Assembly (NCBI RefSeq): GCF_026343125.1
Contig: NZ_JAPEMB010000001.1
Span: 868,001 to 932,000 of the forward strand
Direction: 5' to 3'
DNA: 64,000 nt
Source of the DNA: Streptomyces sp. NBC_00094
GTDB lineage: Bacteria > Actinomycetota > Actinomycetes > Streptomycetales > Streptomycetaceae
The first letter of the stretch is position 1, and every line of letters begins with the position of its first letter. A program made the position numbers and the translations under genes. The notes under the pieces were generated by a model. The model had not been told where the DNA came from. It ran no database searches and saw only the letters and a program-made list of their open reading frames with translations. This document shows, one piece after another, positions 1-9,388 of the stretch.

Positions 1-2
1 AC

Positions 3-3000
3 AAGCCACCCGTCACCCCGGAGACCCCCACCGGGTCCGTCGAGCTGGCGTGGGGGCGGCAGATCACCGGACCGGCCGAGCTGCGCGAGTTGCTCGCCCA
101 GCCGCCCGCCGAGGTGCTGCGGATCACCGGGGTGCCGAACCGCCGTGTGGTGGGGGAAGCCGCCCTTGCCCGGGCGCTACAGGACGAGGACGGACCGCTC
201 GCGGAACTGCTGGAGCGGTTGCACGCCCCGGAGGGAGGCGACCTCCCCGACCCGGAGGACTTCCACGCCCTCGGCAGGGAGTTCGACCACACGGTGGCCG
301 TCACCTGGTCGGCCACCGCTGCCGACGCCGTGGACGTCGTCCTCGCCGGTCCACGGGCGCTCCACGGCCCGTCGGTCGAGCCGCGCCGGCCGGCCGGGGC
401 CTCCGGCCGGGCACTGTCCTCGCTGACCAACCGCCCGGCCGGCAGCCGCGGCACCGGCGCCCTCCTCGGCGAACTCCGGGACTGGCTGCGCGAGCGGCTG
501 CCGGACTACCTGGTTCCGTCGGCGTTCGTCGCGATGGACGCGCTGCCGCTGACGGCCAGCGGCAAGCTCGACCGCCGCGCACTGCCCGCCCCCGACCTCG
601 GTCCGGCCGCTGCCGGACGGGCGCCTCGCACTCCGCAGGAGCAGGTCCTCGCGGAGCTGTTCGCCGAAGTGCTCGGGCTGGCACAGGTCGGGGTCGACGA
701 CAGCTTCTTCGACCTCGGCGGACACTCGCTGCTGGCGACCCGCCTGGCCGCCAGGGTCCGGGCGACCCTCGGCGCGGAGCTGGAGGTCCGGACCCTGTTC
801 GAGAGCCCGACCGTGGCCGGGCTGGCGGCCCACCTGGACGGTTCCGGAGCAGCGCGGCCCGCGCTGACTGCCCGGCCCCGCCCGGAGCGCCTGGAACTGT
901 CCTTCGCCCAGAGCCGCTTGTGGTTCCTGCACCGGATGGACGGACCGAGCGCCACCTACAACATGCCGCTCGCGCTGAGCCTGACCGGCAGCCTCGACCG
1001 GGCGTCCTTGCACGCCGCACTCGCGGACGTGATCGCCCGGCACGAGAGCCTGCGGACGGTCTTCCGCGAGATCGACGGCGTCCCGTACCAGGTCGTGCTG
1101 AGCACCGCGCAGGCACACCCGGCGCTGCCGGTGGTCGAACTCGACGAGAGCCGACTGGCCGAGCGCCTGGCGAACACGGCCCGACGCGGCTTCGACCTGG
1201 CCGCGGAGCCGCCGGTCCGGGCCGAGCTCTACGCGCTCGCCCCCGACCGGCACGTGCTGCTGGTCGTGGTGCACCACATCGCCGCCGACGGCTGGTCGAT
1301 GGGGCCGCTCTCCGGCGACCTCGCGACGGCTTACGCGGCGCGCTGCCGGGGCGAGGAGCCGCAGTGGTCCCCGTTGCCGGTGCAGTACGCCGATTACACC
1401 CGCTGGCAACGCGACCTGCTCGGCGACGCCGCCGATCCCGAGAGTCTGTTCGCCCGGCAACTGGCCTACTGGAAGGACGAGCTGGCGGGAATTCCGCAGC
1501 AGGTGCAGCTGCCCGCCGACCGGCCCCGGCCGCCGGTGGCCTCCCAGCAGGGCGACCGGGTCGTGGTCCGGCTGGACCCCGAGCTGCACCAGGCGCTGCG
1601 GGACCTGGCCACCGCGCGCGGGGCCAGCATGTTCATGGTGCTCCAGGCCGGTCTCGCCGCTCTCCTCGACCGGCTCGGTGCCGGTACGGACATCCCGATC
1701 GGCAGCCCGATCGCCGGCCGTACGGACCAGGCACTGGACGAACTCGTCGGGTTCTTCGTCAACACCCTGGTGCTGCGCACCGACACCAGCGGCGACCCCG
1801 GCTTCGGCGAACTGCTCGGCCGGGTGCGGCATAAGGCGCTCTCGGCGTACGACCACCAGGACGTGCCCTTCGAGTACTTGGTCGAGGTGGCCAACCCGGT
1901 GCGGTCGCTGGCCCACCACCCGCTGTTCCAGGTCATGCTGGCCTTGCAGAACGCGCCGCTCGGCGAGTTCGCCCTGCCAGGGCTGGAGACGGGCCATCTG
2001 GAGGCGCCGACCGGCACTTCCCGGGTCGATCTGACGTTCAGCCTGGCCGAGCAGTTCCGCCCGGACGGCGGCGCCGACGGTCTGGTCGGCGCGGTGGAGT
2101 ACGCCACCGACCTGTTCGACGCGTCCACGGTGGAGCTGCTGTTCGAGCGCTGGGCCCGCCTGCTGCGCGCGGCGGTCGCCGACCCTGACCGGCCGATCAG
2201 CCGGATCGACCTCATGTCCGACGCCGAACGCCACCGGCTGCTGTACGGCTTCAACGACACGGCCGTGGAGCTGCCGTCGGCCTCGGTGCCGAAGCTGTTC
2301 GCCCGTCAGGTGCGGGCCACCCCGGACGCGGTCGCGGTCGTGGCGGGCGGCACCGAGCTGACCTACGCGGAGCTCGACCTGCGGGCCGACCGCCTGGCAA
2401 GGGCGCTGATCCACCAGGGCGTACGGCCGGAGACGCCGGTCGCGGTCCTGATGGACCGCTCGGCAGAGCTGGTCGTGGCCATCCTGGCGATCGTCAAGGC
2501 GGGTGGCGCCTACGTACCGCTGGACTCCCGCTTCCCGTCCTCCCGGATCGACCTGATCATGCGGGAGAGTGGGGCAGCCCTGGTGCTCACCCCGGAGGTG
2601 CTCGCCGCGCTCATGCGGTCCGCGGCCGCCGACCCGTCCGACGTCGACGTCTCCTGTGAACCGGGGCAGGTGGCGTACATCATGTACACCTCCGGCTCGA
2701 CCGGCCGGCCGAAGGGCGTGGCGGTCACCCACCGGGACGTGGTGGGCCTGGCGCTGACCCCCGAATGGCGCGGCGGCGGACACGAGCGGGTGCTGATGCA
2801 CTCCCCGACGGCTTTCGACCTCTCGACCTACGAGTTGTGGGTTCCGCTGCTCAACGGGGGCCGGATCGTGGTCGCACCGCCCGAGCAGCTCGACCTCGAT
2901 CTGCTGCAGCACACGATCGCCACGCACGGGGTGACCGGACTGTGGCTGACCGCCGGACTGTTCCGTCTGGTCGCCGAGGAGCGACCGGGCCTGCTCGCCG

Positions 3001-4808
3001 GGGTGCGGGAGGTGTGGACCGGCGGCGACGTGGTCTCCCCGGCCGCCGCCGCCCGGGTGCTCGCGGCCTGCCCGGGCATCGAGGTGGTCAACGGCTACGG
3101 GCCCACCGAGGCAACCACCCTGGCCACCCGTCACCCGGTGCACAGCCTCCCCGAGAACGCCGCGACCGTGCCGATCGGCGGGCCGATGGCGAACATGCGT
3201 GCCTACGTGCTCGACGACCGGCTGCGGCCGGTGCCGACCGGCATGGTCGGTGAGCTGTACCTCGCGGGAACGGGTGTGGCCCGCGGCTACTTCGGCCGGC
3301 CCGGCCTGACAGCGGAGCGCTTCACCGCCGACCCGTACGGGCCGGCCGGGAGCCGTATGTACCGCACCGGTGACCTTTCCTGGTGGCGCCCCGACGGCAC
3401 GCTGGAGTTCGCCGGTCGCGTCGATCACCAGGTCAAGCTGCGCGGTCTGCGGATCGAGCCCGGAGAGGTCGAGGCCGTCCTGGCGGGCTGCCCGGGTGTC
3501 GCCCAGGCTGCCGTGGTCGCCCGGGAGGACCGGCCGGGAGAAAAGCGGCTGGTCGCCTACCTGGTGCCCGCGCCCGAGGGCGCACCCGAGACGTCCGAGC
3601 TGTCCGGCCGACTGCGTCGAGAACTGCCCGACTACATGGTGCCGGCGGCGTTCGTCACCGTGGACACGCTGCCGCTGACCGCCAACGGCAAACTGGACCG
3701 AGCCGCCCTGCCCGCCCCCGACTACGGGGCGTCGGACGCCGGGCGCGGCCCTCGGACGCCGCAGGAGCAACTGCTGTGCGGCCTGTTCGCCGAGGTCCTC
3801 GGGCGGGACCAGGTGAGCATCGACGACGGCTTCTTCGACCTGGGCGGGCACTCGCTGCTGGCCGCCCGGCTGGCCTCCCGGGTCCGCGAGATCCTCGGCC
3901 TGGAGTTGGGACTGCGCATGCTGTTCGAGGCGCCGACCGTGGCCGGACTCACCGAACGCCTGTCCATGAACGATCCGGACGACGCGTTGGATGTGCTGCT
4001 GCCACTGCGTTCGACCGGAGCGGACACACCGCTGTTCTGCGTCCACCCCGGCGGCGGCATCAGCTGGTCCTACAGCGGGCTGCTGAACCACCTCGGTCCG
4101 CAGCACCCGGTCTACGCGATCCAGGCACGCGGCCTCGGCCGGCCCGAGCCGCTGCCGACGTCCTACGAGGAGATGGCGGCCGACTACGCCGACCACGTCC
4201 AGAAGATCCAGCCGGAGGGCCCGTACCTGCTGCTCGGCTGGTCCGCGGGCGGGCTGATCGCCCACGCGCTGGCCTGCGAACTGCAGGCGCGCGGCGAGCG
4301 GACCGCACTGCTGGCGATCCTCGACGCCTATCCGGTGAAGGACGTGCAGTTCGAGGAGGAGCCGGTGCCCACCGTGCGGGACGTGCTCGTCGGGGTGCTC
4401 GACGTCGACCCGGACGAGCTGGGCGACCAGGAGATCACCTACGCCGAGGTCGCCGAGGTGCTGAACCGGCGGGGCAGCGCGCTGGCCGGCCTGAACGAGC
4501 GGCAGGTCGAGGTGATCGTCCAGATCATGATCAACAACGCGAAGCTGGCGGTCGACTTCGTCCCCGGCACGTACGAGGGCGACCTGTTGCTGTTCAACTC
4601 CACGATCGACCGGGGCCACGACGACGCCGGTCCAGAGGTCTGGCGCCCGTACATCACGGGCCGGATCGAATCCCACGAGATCACCACCCGGCACGATCAG
4701 ATGACCCAAGCGGGATCACTGGCCCAGATCGGACCGATCCTGGCCGCCAGGATCACCGAGGCCACCGGCGACGCCGGTGGCACCACCCTTTCCCACCAGG
4801 AGGACTGA
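3..4808 (+). CDS. Terminal nonribosomal peptide synthetase (partial): [MT-A end]-PCP-C-A-PCP-TE
   Basis: The reading frame is open from the first bases, so the 5' end lies outside the window. The visible order is the C-terminal end of an N-methyltransferase domain inserted in an A domain and its A10 motif ([17 protein letters not shown]), PCP1 (GGHSLL, Ser codon 726-728), an LCL-type C domain (HHIAADGWS near 1272), a full A domain ([11 protein letters not shown] near 2685, NGYGPTE near 3090, YRTGD near 3361, A10 near 3666), PCP2 (Ser codon 3852-3854) and a type I thioesterase (GWSAGG near 4238, later Asp in LDAYP and His in TRHDQ). It adds the last two residues of a peptide, the first probably N-methylated, and then releases it by hydrolysis or cyclisation. 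The stop is 3 bp before the MbtH start. The product is unknown. Confidence 0.97.
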   Translation, partial: KPPVTPETPTGSVELAWGRQITGPAELRELLAQPPAEVLRITGVPNRRVVGEAALARALQDEDGPLAELLERLHAPEGGDLPDPEDFHALGREFDHTVAVTWSATAADAVDVVLAGPRALHGPSVEPRRPAGASGRALSSLTNRPAGSRGTGALLGELRDWLRERLPDYLVPSAFVAMDALPLTASGKLDRRALPAPDLGPAAAGRAPRTPQEQVLAELFAEVLGLAQVGVDDSFFDLGGHSLLATRLAARVRATLGAELEVRTLFESPTVAGLAAHLDGSGAARPALTARPRPERLELSFAQSRLWFLHRMDGPSATYNMPLALSLTGSLDRASLHAALADVIARHESLRTVFREIDGVPYQVVLSTAQAHPALPVVELDESRLAERLANTARRGFDLAAEPPVRAELYALAPDRHVLLVVVHHIAADGWSMGPLSGDLATAYAARCRGEEPQWSPLPVQYADYTRWQRDLLGDAADPESLFARQLAYWKDELAGIPQQVQLPADRPRPPVASQQGDRVVVRLDPELHQALRDLATARGASMFMVLQAGLAALLDRLGAGTDIPIGSPIAGRTDQALDELVGFFVNTLVLRTDTSGDPGFGELLGRVRHKALSAYDHQDVPFEYLVEVANPVRSLAHHPLFQVMLALQNAPLGEFALPGLETGHLEAPTGTSRVDLTFSLAEQFRPDGGADGLVGAVEYATDLFDASTVELLFERWARLLRAAVADPDRPISRIDLMSDAERHRLLYGFNDTAVELPSASVPKLFARQVRATPDAVAVVAGGTELTYAELDLRADRLARALIHQGVRPETPVAVLMDRSAELVVAILAIVKAGGAYVPLDSRFPSSRIDLIMRESGAALVLTPEVLAALMRSAAADPSDVDVSCEPGQVAYIMYTSGSTGRPKGVAVTHRDVVGLALTPEWRGGGHERVLMHSPTAFDLSTYELWVPLLNGGRIVVAPPEQLDLDLLQHTIATHGVTGLWLTAGLFRLVAEERPGLLAGVREVWTGGDVVSPAAAARVLAACPGIEVVNGYGPTEATTLATRHPVHSLPENAATVPIGGPMANMRAYVLDDRLRPVPTGMVGELYLAGTGVARGYFGRPGLTAERFTADPYGPAGSRMYRTGDLSWWRPDGTLEFAGRVDHQVKLRGLRIEPGEVEAVLAGCPGVAQAAVVAREDRPGEKRLVAYLVPAPEGAPETSELSGRLRRELPDYMVPAAFVTVDTLPLTANGKLDRAALPAPDYGASDAGRGPRTPQEQLLCGLFAEVLGRDQVSIDDGFFDLGGHSLLAARLASRVREILGLELGLRMLFEAPTVAGLTERLSMNDPDDALDVLLPLRSTGADTPLFCVHPGGGISWSYSGLLNHLGPQHPVYAIQARGLGRPEPLPTSYEEMAADYADHVQKIQPEGPYLLLGWSAGGLIAHALACELQARGERTALLAILDAYPVKDVQFEEEPVPTVRDVLVGVLDVDPDELGDQEITYAEVAEVLNRRGSALAGLNERQVEVIVQIMINNAKLAVDFVPGTYEGDLLLFNSTIDRGHDDAGPEVWRPYITGRIESHEITTRHDQMTQAGSLAQIGPILAARITEATGDAGGTTLSHQED

Positions 4809-4811
4809 CCC

Positions 4812-5027
4812 ATGACCAACCCCTTCGACGACCAGGACGGCACCTTCCTCGTCCTCGTCAACGACGAGAACCAGCACTCGCTCTGGCCGCAGTTCGCGGA
4901 CGTCCCGGCCGGCTGGACCGTCGTCCACGGCCCCGACTCCCACGCCGCCTGCCTGGAACACGTCGAGCAGTCCTGGACCGACATGCGGCCCAAGAGCCTC
5001 GCCGACGCCATGAACGCCCAGCGGTAG
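4812..5027 (+). CDS. MbtH-like protein
   Basis: This 71-residue protein carries the MbtH signature: an N-terminal [10 protein letters not shown], then [15 protein letters not shown], a central CL pair and a terminal WTDMRP. MbtH proteins bind the N-terminal subdomain of NRPS adenylation domains and raise their solubility and activity. Its start is 3 bp after the NRPS stop, and the ribosome-binding site (AGGAGG) lies in the last NRPS codons, so the two are almost certainly translationally coupled. It probably serves the A domains of this cluster. Confidence 0.96.
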   Translation: MTNPFDDQDGTFLVLVNDENQHSLWPQFADVPAGWTVVHGPDSHAACLEHVEQSWTDMRPKSLADAMNAQR

Positions 5028-5037
5028 CGCGGCCGAC

Positions 5038-6285
5038 GTGACCTCCACCGAAACACTGGGCGGGGCCCGCGACACCGCGGGCCCCGCCCGGCTCGACGAC
5101 CTCGCCGCGGCCCTGCTCACCCCCGGGGCCCGGCGGGACCCGTACCCGTTCTATGCCCGCATGCGACGCGAGGACCCGGTCCACCGCAGTCCCCAGGGCA
5201 TCTGGTACCTCACCCGGTACGCCGATGTCGAGGCGGCGCTGAGCGACCTGCGGCTGTCCAACGACCGGGACCGAATGACCCGCTCCTACAGCGCGCTCGG
5301 CGGCGACCTCAAAGCCCTCAGCCGGCTCACCGAGCGCCTCGGCCGGGTGATGACCAACACCGACCCGCCGGACCACGCCCGGCTGCGCAAACTGGCCAAC
5401 AGAGCCTTCACCGCCCGGCGGGTGGAGGCCCTGCGCGACGGCGTCCAGCGGATCGTCGACCAGCTCATCGACGAGGCGGTCGCCGCCGGAACGACCATGG
5501 ACCTGATCGAGGCGGTCGCCTCTCCGCTGCCGATGTCCGTCGTCTGCGAGCTCTTCGGCATTCCGGACGCGGACCGACCGCAGGTCAAGAGCTGGTTCCG
5601 CCGCTTCGGCCGGCTCAGCGAGGACATCGACAAGTCCGAGGCGGCGATCGACCAGTACGAGGAGTACCTGTCGGGGCTCATCCGGCAGCGCAGGCGTGAC
5701 CCGGGCGACGACCTGATCAGCGCCCTGGTCGCCACCCAGGCACAGGACGACCGGCTCACCGACTCCGAACTGCTGTCCACCTGCTTCGTCCTGATCACCG
5801 CCGGCGACGAGACCACCACCCACCTGATCGGCAACGGCATGCTGGCCCTGCTGCGCCACCCGGACCAACTGGCCCGGCTGCGCGCGGACCCGGACCTGAT
5901 CCACAGCGCCGTCGAGGAACTGGCCCGCTACGACACGGTGACCCAGGCGATCGTCCGGGTCGTCGCACAGGACCTGGAGATCGGCGGACGGACGCTGCGG
6001 GAGGGCGAGCTGGTGTACCTGTTCCTCGGCGCGACCAACCGCGATCCCGAGCGCTTCGAGGACCCCGACCGGCTCGTCCTGTCCCGCCCCGGCAACCGGC
6101 ACCTGAGCTTCGGTCACGGACCGCACTTCTGCCTCGGCGGCCCGCTGGCCAAGCTCCAGGCGGAGGTGGCCGTCGGCACGCTGGTGCGCAGGCTCCCCGA
6201 GCTGCGGCTGGCCGACGGGGCAGCGCTGGACTGGCGGGACAACCCGCTGCAGCGGCGGCTGACCGCCCTCCCGCTCGCCTACTGA
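5038..6285 (+). CDS. Cytochrome P450
   Basis: This 415-residue protein has the normal length of a soluble actinobacterial class I P450. It shows the I-helix oxygen-activation motif AGDETT (about residues 257-262), the K-helix ExxR as EELAR (about 296) and the heme loop FGHGPHFCLGG with Cys ligand near 365. The GTG start is 10 bp after the MbtH stop. Inside an NRPS operon it is most likely a tailoring hydroxylase or a cross-linking enzyme acting on a carrier-bound residue or the released peptide; the sequence alone cannot say which. Electrons must come from a ferredoxin encoded elsewhere. Confidence 0.95.
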   Translation: MTSTETLGGARDTAGPARLDDLAAALLTPGARRDPYPFYARMRREDPVHRSPQGIWYLTRYADVEAALSDLRLSNDRDRMTRSYSALGGDLKALSRLTERLGRVMTNTDPPDHARLRKLANRAFTARRVEALRDGVQRIVDQLIDEAVAAGTTMDLIEAVASPLPMSVVCELFGIPDADRPQVKSWFRRFGRLSEDIDKSEAAIDQYEEYLSGLIRQRRRDPGDDLISALVATQAQDDRLTDSELLSTCFVLITAGDETTTHLIGNGMLALLRHPDQLARLRADPDLIHSAVEELARYDTVTQAIVRVVAQDLEIGGRTLREGELVYLFLGATNRDPERFEDPDRLVLSRPGNRHLSFGHGPHFCLGGPLAKLQAEVAVGTLVRRLPELRLADGAALDWRDNPLQRRLTALPLAY

Positions 6286-6315
6286 CACCTGAACGACGAC
6301 GAAGGAGAACCGACC

Positions 6316-7077
6316 ATGGCCCGAGAGTTCGAGGTCTGCCGGGAGCAGGACCTGCCCGTCCCACCCGACCAGGTCTGGGACGCGGTCGCCACCGGCCCCG
6401 GCAACCTCGGCTGGCTCTATCCGATGGAGATCGAGCCGCGCGTCGGCGGCAAGGTCACCCGGGGAGACGCCACCGTCGTGGCGTGGGAGCCGCCGCACCA
6501 TTTCGCCGTCCGGGCGACTCAGGAGGGCGGGTTCTCCAACACGCTCAGCTACCGCATCGTGCCGGCCGACGGCGACACGAGCCACCTGCGGATGGGAATC
6601 CACTGGGTCCACACGGGGATCGTCGACGACGCCTGGAACTGGGACGCCAAGACGGACGTGGCCGAGAAGTACGTCGACTTCCACCAGCACGCCCTCGCCG
6701 AGTACCTCCGGCACTTCGCCGGCCGCCCTGCCGTCTACGTCAGGTCCCAGCGCCCCGAACCCACCGCCGACCCGGCAGACTTCGCCGCCCTGCGCCGACG
6801 TCTCGGTCTCGCCGACGACGCGGCCGTCGGCGACCGGTTCACGCTGCTCGCCCCCGGCCCGGACCCTGACCCCGTGGAGGTGGTCGTCGACTGGCTCAGC
6901 GCCGACTTCGTCGGCTTGCGAGGCCCGGACGCCCTGTACCGGTTCTTCAACGGCAGCACCTGGAACGTGCCGATCTGGCTCGGCCACCACCTGTTCGCCG
7001 AGGACACCGACGAGGAGCAGGCCACCAAGGCGTGGACCGCCTGGCTCGACGACGACACCCATGCCCAGGAGCTCTGA
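6316..7077 (+). CDS. SRPBCC (START/AHSA1-like) protein in the NRPS operon
   Basis: This 253-residue protein follows a good ribosome-binding site (GAAGGAG). Its first half (about 1-145) has the SRPBCC/polyketide cyclase-like pattern: an N-terminal beta strand, VPPDQVWDAV, a Gly/Trp-rich middle and a C-terminal helix. The second half (about 160-250) looks like a second, degenerate open-barrel module ending in LYRFFNG and GHHLF. SRPBCC folds bind hydrophobic ligands and can act as cyclases, hydrolases or carriers. Its stop overlaps the start of the next gene (ATGA), so both are made together. A tailoring or ligand-binding role in peptide biosynthesis is inferred. Confidence 0.8.
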   Translation: MAREFEVCREQDLPVPPDQVWDAVATGPGNLGWLYPMEIEPRVGGKVTRGDATVVAWEPPHHFAVRATQEGGFSNTLSYRIVPADGDTSHLRMGIHWVHTGIVDDAWNWDAKTDVAEKYVDFHQHALAEYLRHFAGRPAVYVRSQRPEPTADPADFAALRRRLGLADDAAVGDRFTLLAPGPDPDPVEVVVDWLSADFVGLRGPDALYRFFNGSTWNVPIWLGHHLFAEDTDEEQATKAWTAWLDDDTHAQEL

Positions 7078-7277
7078 TGGAAACCTCCACGCAGACACTG
7101 CTCTTCGCCGCCGAACTCGTCGAGGAGAACGGCACCTACTCCCTCGTCGTCCAAGACGTGAGGCGGGATACCGTCCAGTCCACCCCGGTCCCCAAAGCCA
7201 TGGTCGACAAGCTCCCGGCCTTCCTCTCGGCGCTCACCGCCAAGCTCCACCCGGTACCGCCGCGCCGCCGCTGGTAA
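7077..7277 (+). CDS. 66-residue orphan protein, last gene of the NRPS operon
   Basis: The ATG overlaps the stop of the SRPBCC gene by one base, so translation is probably coupled. The 66-residue product begins METSTQTLLF, has alternating beta-like hydrophobic stretches (LLFAAELV, YSLVVQDV), a helical KLPAFLSALTAKL and a basic tail ending PRRRW. There is no signal peptide, membrane segment or Cys pair, and I recognise no family. A longer in-frame start at 7032 exists but lies inside the previous gene. It may be a partner of the SRPBCC protein. Confidence 0.7.
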   Translation: METSTQTLLFAAELVEENGTYSLVVQDVRRDTVQSTPVPKAMVDKLPAFLSALTAKLHPVPPRRRW

Positions 7278-7306
7278 CCGGTCCGGGAAGCCGGCCCGGG
7301 CGCGGG

Positions 7307-7328
7307 AGCGCCGGGGCCGGTTCCCCGG
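7307..7328 (+). terminator. Hairpin after the NRPS operon
   Basis: CGCCGGGG (7307-7314) pairs perfectly with CCCCGGCG (7321-7328) across a 6-base loop, 30 bp after the last stop codon of the NRPS operon. No U-tract follows, as is common in streptomycetes. It is a likely transcription end for the operon. Confidence 0.5.
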
Positions 7329-7645
7329 CGACAGGGGCAGCGCGGCGGCACCGGACGACAGTCTCACCTCGCCGGCTCGAGCCGGCGGCGTCAGCCCGAA
7401 GCGATACCGCAAGGCGGAGGCCTTGGGAGCACTCACCCGTACCCCCTCCCACGGACACAGACGACAGGTGATCGTGAAGAAATCCGTGCCCGCCTGATCC
7501 GGCGTGGAAGTCGTCCTTGGTGACACGGTAGAAATCCGCTGCCGTCGTCAGGAGACACAGCCGAACAGCATCGACGATGGCCGGTGGGCGCAGGCGCATC
7601 CATCGGAACCGGTCTGTCGCAGATGTCGGAGTTCAACGCTGCGCA

Positions 7646-7733
7646 GTCAGCACCAAGTCAGCACGGGAGGGGTTGGCACGGGTGCCGACACGGGCTTTCA
7701 GTCAGCACCAAACCAGCACGGGAGTCAGCACCG
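7646..7733. repeat. Spaced 24-bp direct repeats (CAGCAC-rich)
   Basis: Copies at 7646-7669 and 7701-7724 share 22 of 24 bases and start 55 bp apart. The core GTCAGCAC also occurs at 7657 and 7724, giving four CAGCAC words in about 90 bp in the same orientation. The spacing is close to five helical turns, which fits binding of a multimeric protein. Confidence 0.6.
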
Positions 7734-7944
7734 CACCACCAAAACGTGCCTGATCGGTGCAACCCGGGCAGCTCCTCTCCGGGCGCATCGAAGGCCTTCA
7801 ACAGGGGCGCGACAGCAGGCCATGGAGGCCGGGCGCACACGACCCGCCCGAACTATGGTGTCCCACCACATACGACCCTGACCTGCGTCTTCCTACGGTG
7901 TGGCGACACCGAATCGTCCCCGCACTTGCCTGGAAGTGGTGCAC

Positions 7945-9312
7945 ATGGCCGCCGCAACACCCTCCCCGACCCCGCCCGGATCCCTGAAGAGAATCGTCGC
8001 CGCCAGCCTCATCGGCACCACCATCGAGTGGTACGACTTCTTCTTGTACGGGTCCGCCGCGGCGCTCGTGTTCAACAAGCTCTTCTTCCCCGAGTCCGAC
8101 CCGCTGGTCGGCACCCTGCTGTCCTTCCTGACGTACGCCGTCGGGTTCGCCGCCCGGCCGCTCGGCGCGCTCGTGTTCGGGCACTACGGGGACCGGCTCG
8201 GGCGGAAGAAGCTGTTGGTGCTGAGCCTGCTCCTGATGGGTGGGGCGACGTTCGCCATCGGACTCCTGCCGACGCACGCGACCATCGGGTCGGCCGCTCC
8301 GGTGCTGCTGACCGTGTTGCGCCTCGTGCAGGGCTTCGCGCTCGGCGGGGAGTGGGGCGGGGCCGTGCTCCTCGTGTCCGAGCACGGGGACGCCAGGCGG
8401 CGCGGGTTCTGGGCCTCGTGGCCGCAGACCGGGGCGCCGGCCGGGCAGTTGCTCGCGACCGGTGTGCTCTCCGCGCTGACCGCGTTGCTCTCCGACGCCG
8501 CCTTCGCCTCCTGGGGCTGGCGCATTCCCTTCCTGCTCTCCGGCGTCCTCGTGATCGTCGGGCTCTGGATCCGGCTCTCCGTCGACGAGTCGCCCGTCTT
8601 CAAGGCCGCCCTCGCCGCCGCCGAGGAGCGCAAGGCGGTCGCCGGGCAGGTCGAGAAGCTTCCGCTGGTCGCGGTCCTGCGCCACCACTGGCGGGACGTG
8701 CTCATCGCGATGGGCGCCCGGATGGCCGAGAACATCTCGTATTACGTCATCACCGCGTTCATCCTCGTCTACGCGACCACCCAGGTAGGCCTCTCCAAGC
8801 AGACCGCCCTGAACGCCGTCCTCATCGGCTCCGCCGTCCACTTCGCCGTGATCCCGCTCTGGGGCGCGCTCTCCGACCGGCTCGGGCGCCGTCCGGTGTA
8901 CCTGATCGGCGCGGTCGGTGTCGGCGCCTGGATGTTCCCGTTCTTCACGCTGATCGACCGGGGCACCTTCGGCAGCCTGCTGCTCGCGGTCACCGTCGGC
9001 CTGGTCCTGCACGGGGCGATGTACGCGCCGCAGGCCGCCTTCTTCTCCGAGATGTTCGCGACCCGGGTGCGCTACTCCGGTGCCTCCATCGGCGCGCAGT
9101 TCGCCTCCGTGGCCGCCGGCGCCCCGGCGCCGCTCATCGCGACCGCGCTCCTCGCCGACTACGGCAACTCGACCCCGATCGCCCTGTACGTGATCGCCGC
9201 CGCGCTGCTCACGGTCGTCGCCATCGCCTGCGCCAAGGAGACCCGCGACCGCGACCTGGGCGAGATCGTCGAGCGGACCGCCGGGTCGTCCCGGGTCGGT
9301 GCCGACGTCTGA
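7945..9312 (+). CDS. MFS transporter, metabolite:H+ symporter (MHS) type
   Basis: This 455-residue, 12-helix permease has the MHS signature near the N-terminus (GTTIEWYDFFLYG), the MFS loop motif GHYGDRLGRKK, and GFALGGEWGGAV in the fourth to fifth helix. MHS members import organic acids and osmolytes such as citrate, shikimate, proline or betaine by proton symport. I chose ATG 7945, preceded by GGAAG; in-frame GTGs at 7900 and 7939 are alternatives. It converges on a PucR-type regulator and lies near a 3-hydroxybutyrate dehydrogenase gene, which suggests a short organic acid as substrate. Confidence 0.92.
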   Translation: MAAATPSPTPPGSLKRIVAASLIGTTIEWYDFFLYGSAAALVFNKLFFPESDPLVGTLLSFLTYAVGFAARPLGALVFGHYGDRLGRKKLLVLSLLLMGGATFAIGLLPTHATIGSAAPVLLTVLRLVQGFALGGEWGGAVLLVSEHGDARRRGFWASWPQTGAPAGQLLATGVLSALTALLSDAAFASWGWRIPFLLSGVLVIVGLWIRLSVDESPVFKAALAAAEERKAVAGQVEKLPLVAVLRHHWRDVLIAMGARMAENISYYVITAFILVYATTQVGLSKQTALNAVLIGSAVHFAVIPLWGALSDRLGRRPVYLIGAVGVGAWMFPFFTLIDRGTFGSLLLAVTVGLVLHGAMYAPQAAFFSEMFATRVRYSGASIGAQFASVAAGAPAPLIATALLADYGNSTPIALYVIAAALLTVVAIACAKETRDRDLGEIVERTAGSSRVGADV

Positions 9313-9333
9313 CACCTGACACCTGACACCTGA

Positions 9334-9384
9334 CGAAGCGCCCCCGTGCCCTGCTCCTCGCGAGCGGGGCACGGGGGCGCTTCG
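9334..9384. terminator. Strong bidirectional terminator between convergent genes
   Basis: Two 18-base arms (9334-9351 and 9367-9384, the first beginning CGAAGCGCCCCC) are perfectly complementary around a 15-base loop. The hairpin lies in the 76 bp between the convergent permease and regulator genes. A TGACACC tandem repeat (three copies, 9310-9333) precedes it. Confidence 0.85.
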
Positions 9385-9388
9385 CGTC

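Larger units (their letters stand above)
7278..7944. other. 667-bp intergenic region with direct repeats at the edge of the NRPS cluster
   Basis: No convincing gene is seen here. Apart from the hairpin at 7307-7328, the region holds two 24-bp near-identical direct repeats at 7646-7669 and 7701-7724 (they begin GTCAGCACCAA and end CAGCACGGGAG and differ at two central bases), plus a third half copy (GTCAGCACC) from 7724. Composition is less biased than in the flanking genes. Such repeats resemble arm-type sites of a tyrosine recombinase or the remains of an integrated element, but no integrase or tRNA is visible. Confidence 0.5.

Noticed and set aside
177..4709. Long minus-strand reading frame antisense to the NRPS
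   Set aside because: Typical GC-rich mirror frame: His/Gln/Arg/Gly-rich, no domain, whereas the plus strand encodes clear NRPS domains.
7504..7881. 125-residue plus-strand reading in the cluster-edge gap
   Set aside because: It runs through the direct repeats, lacks codon bias and has no homologous motif. Treated as non-coding.
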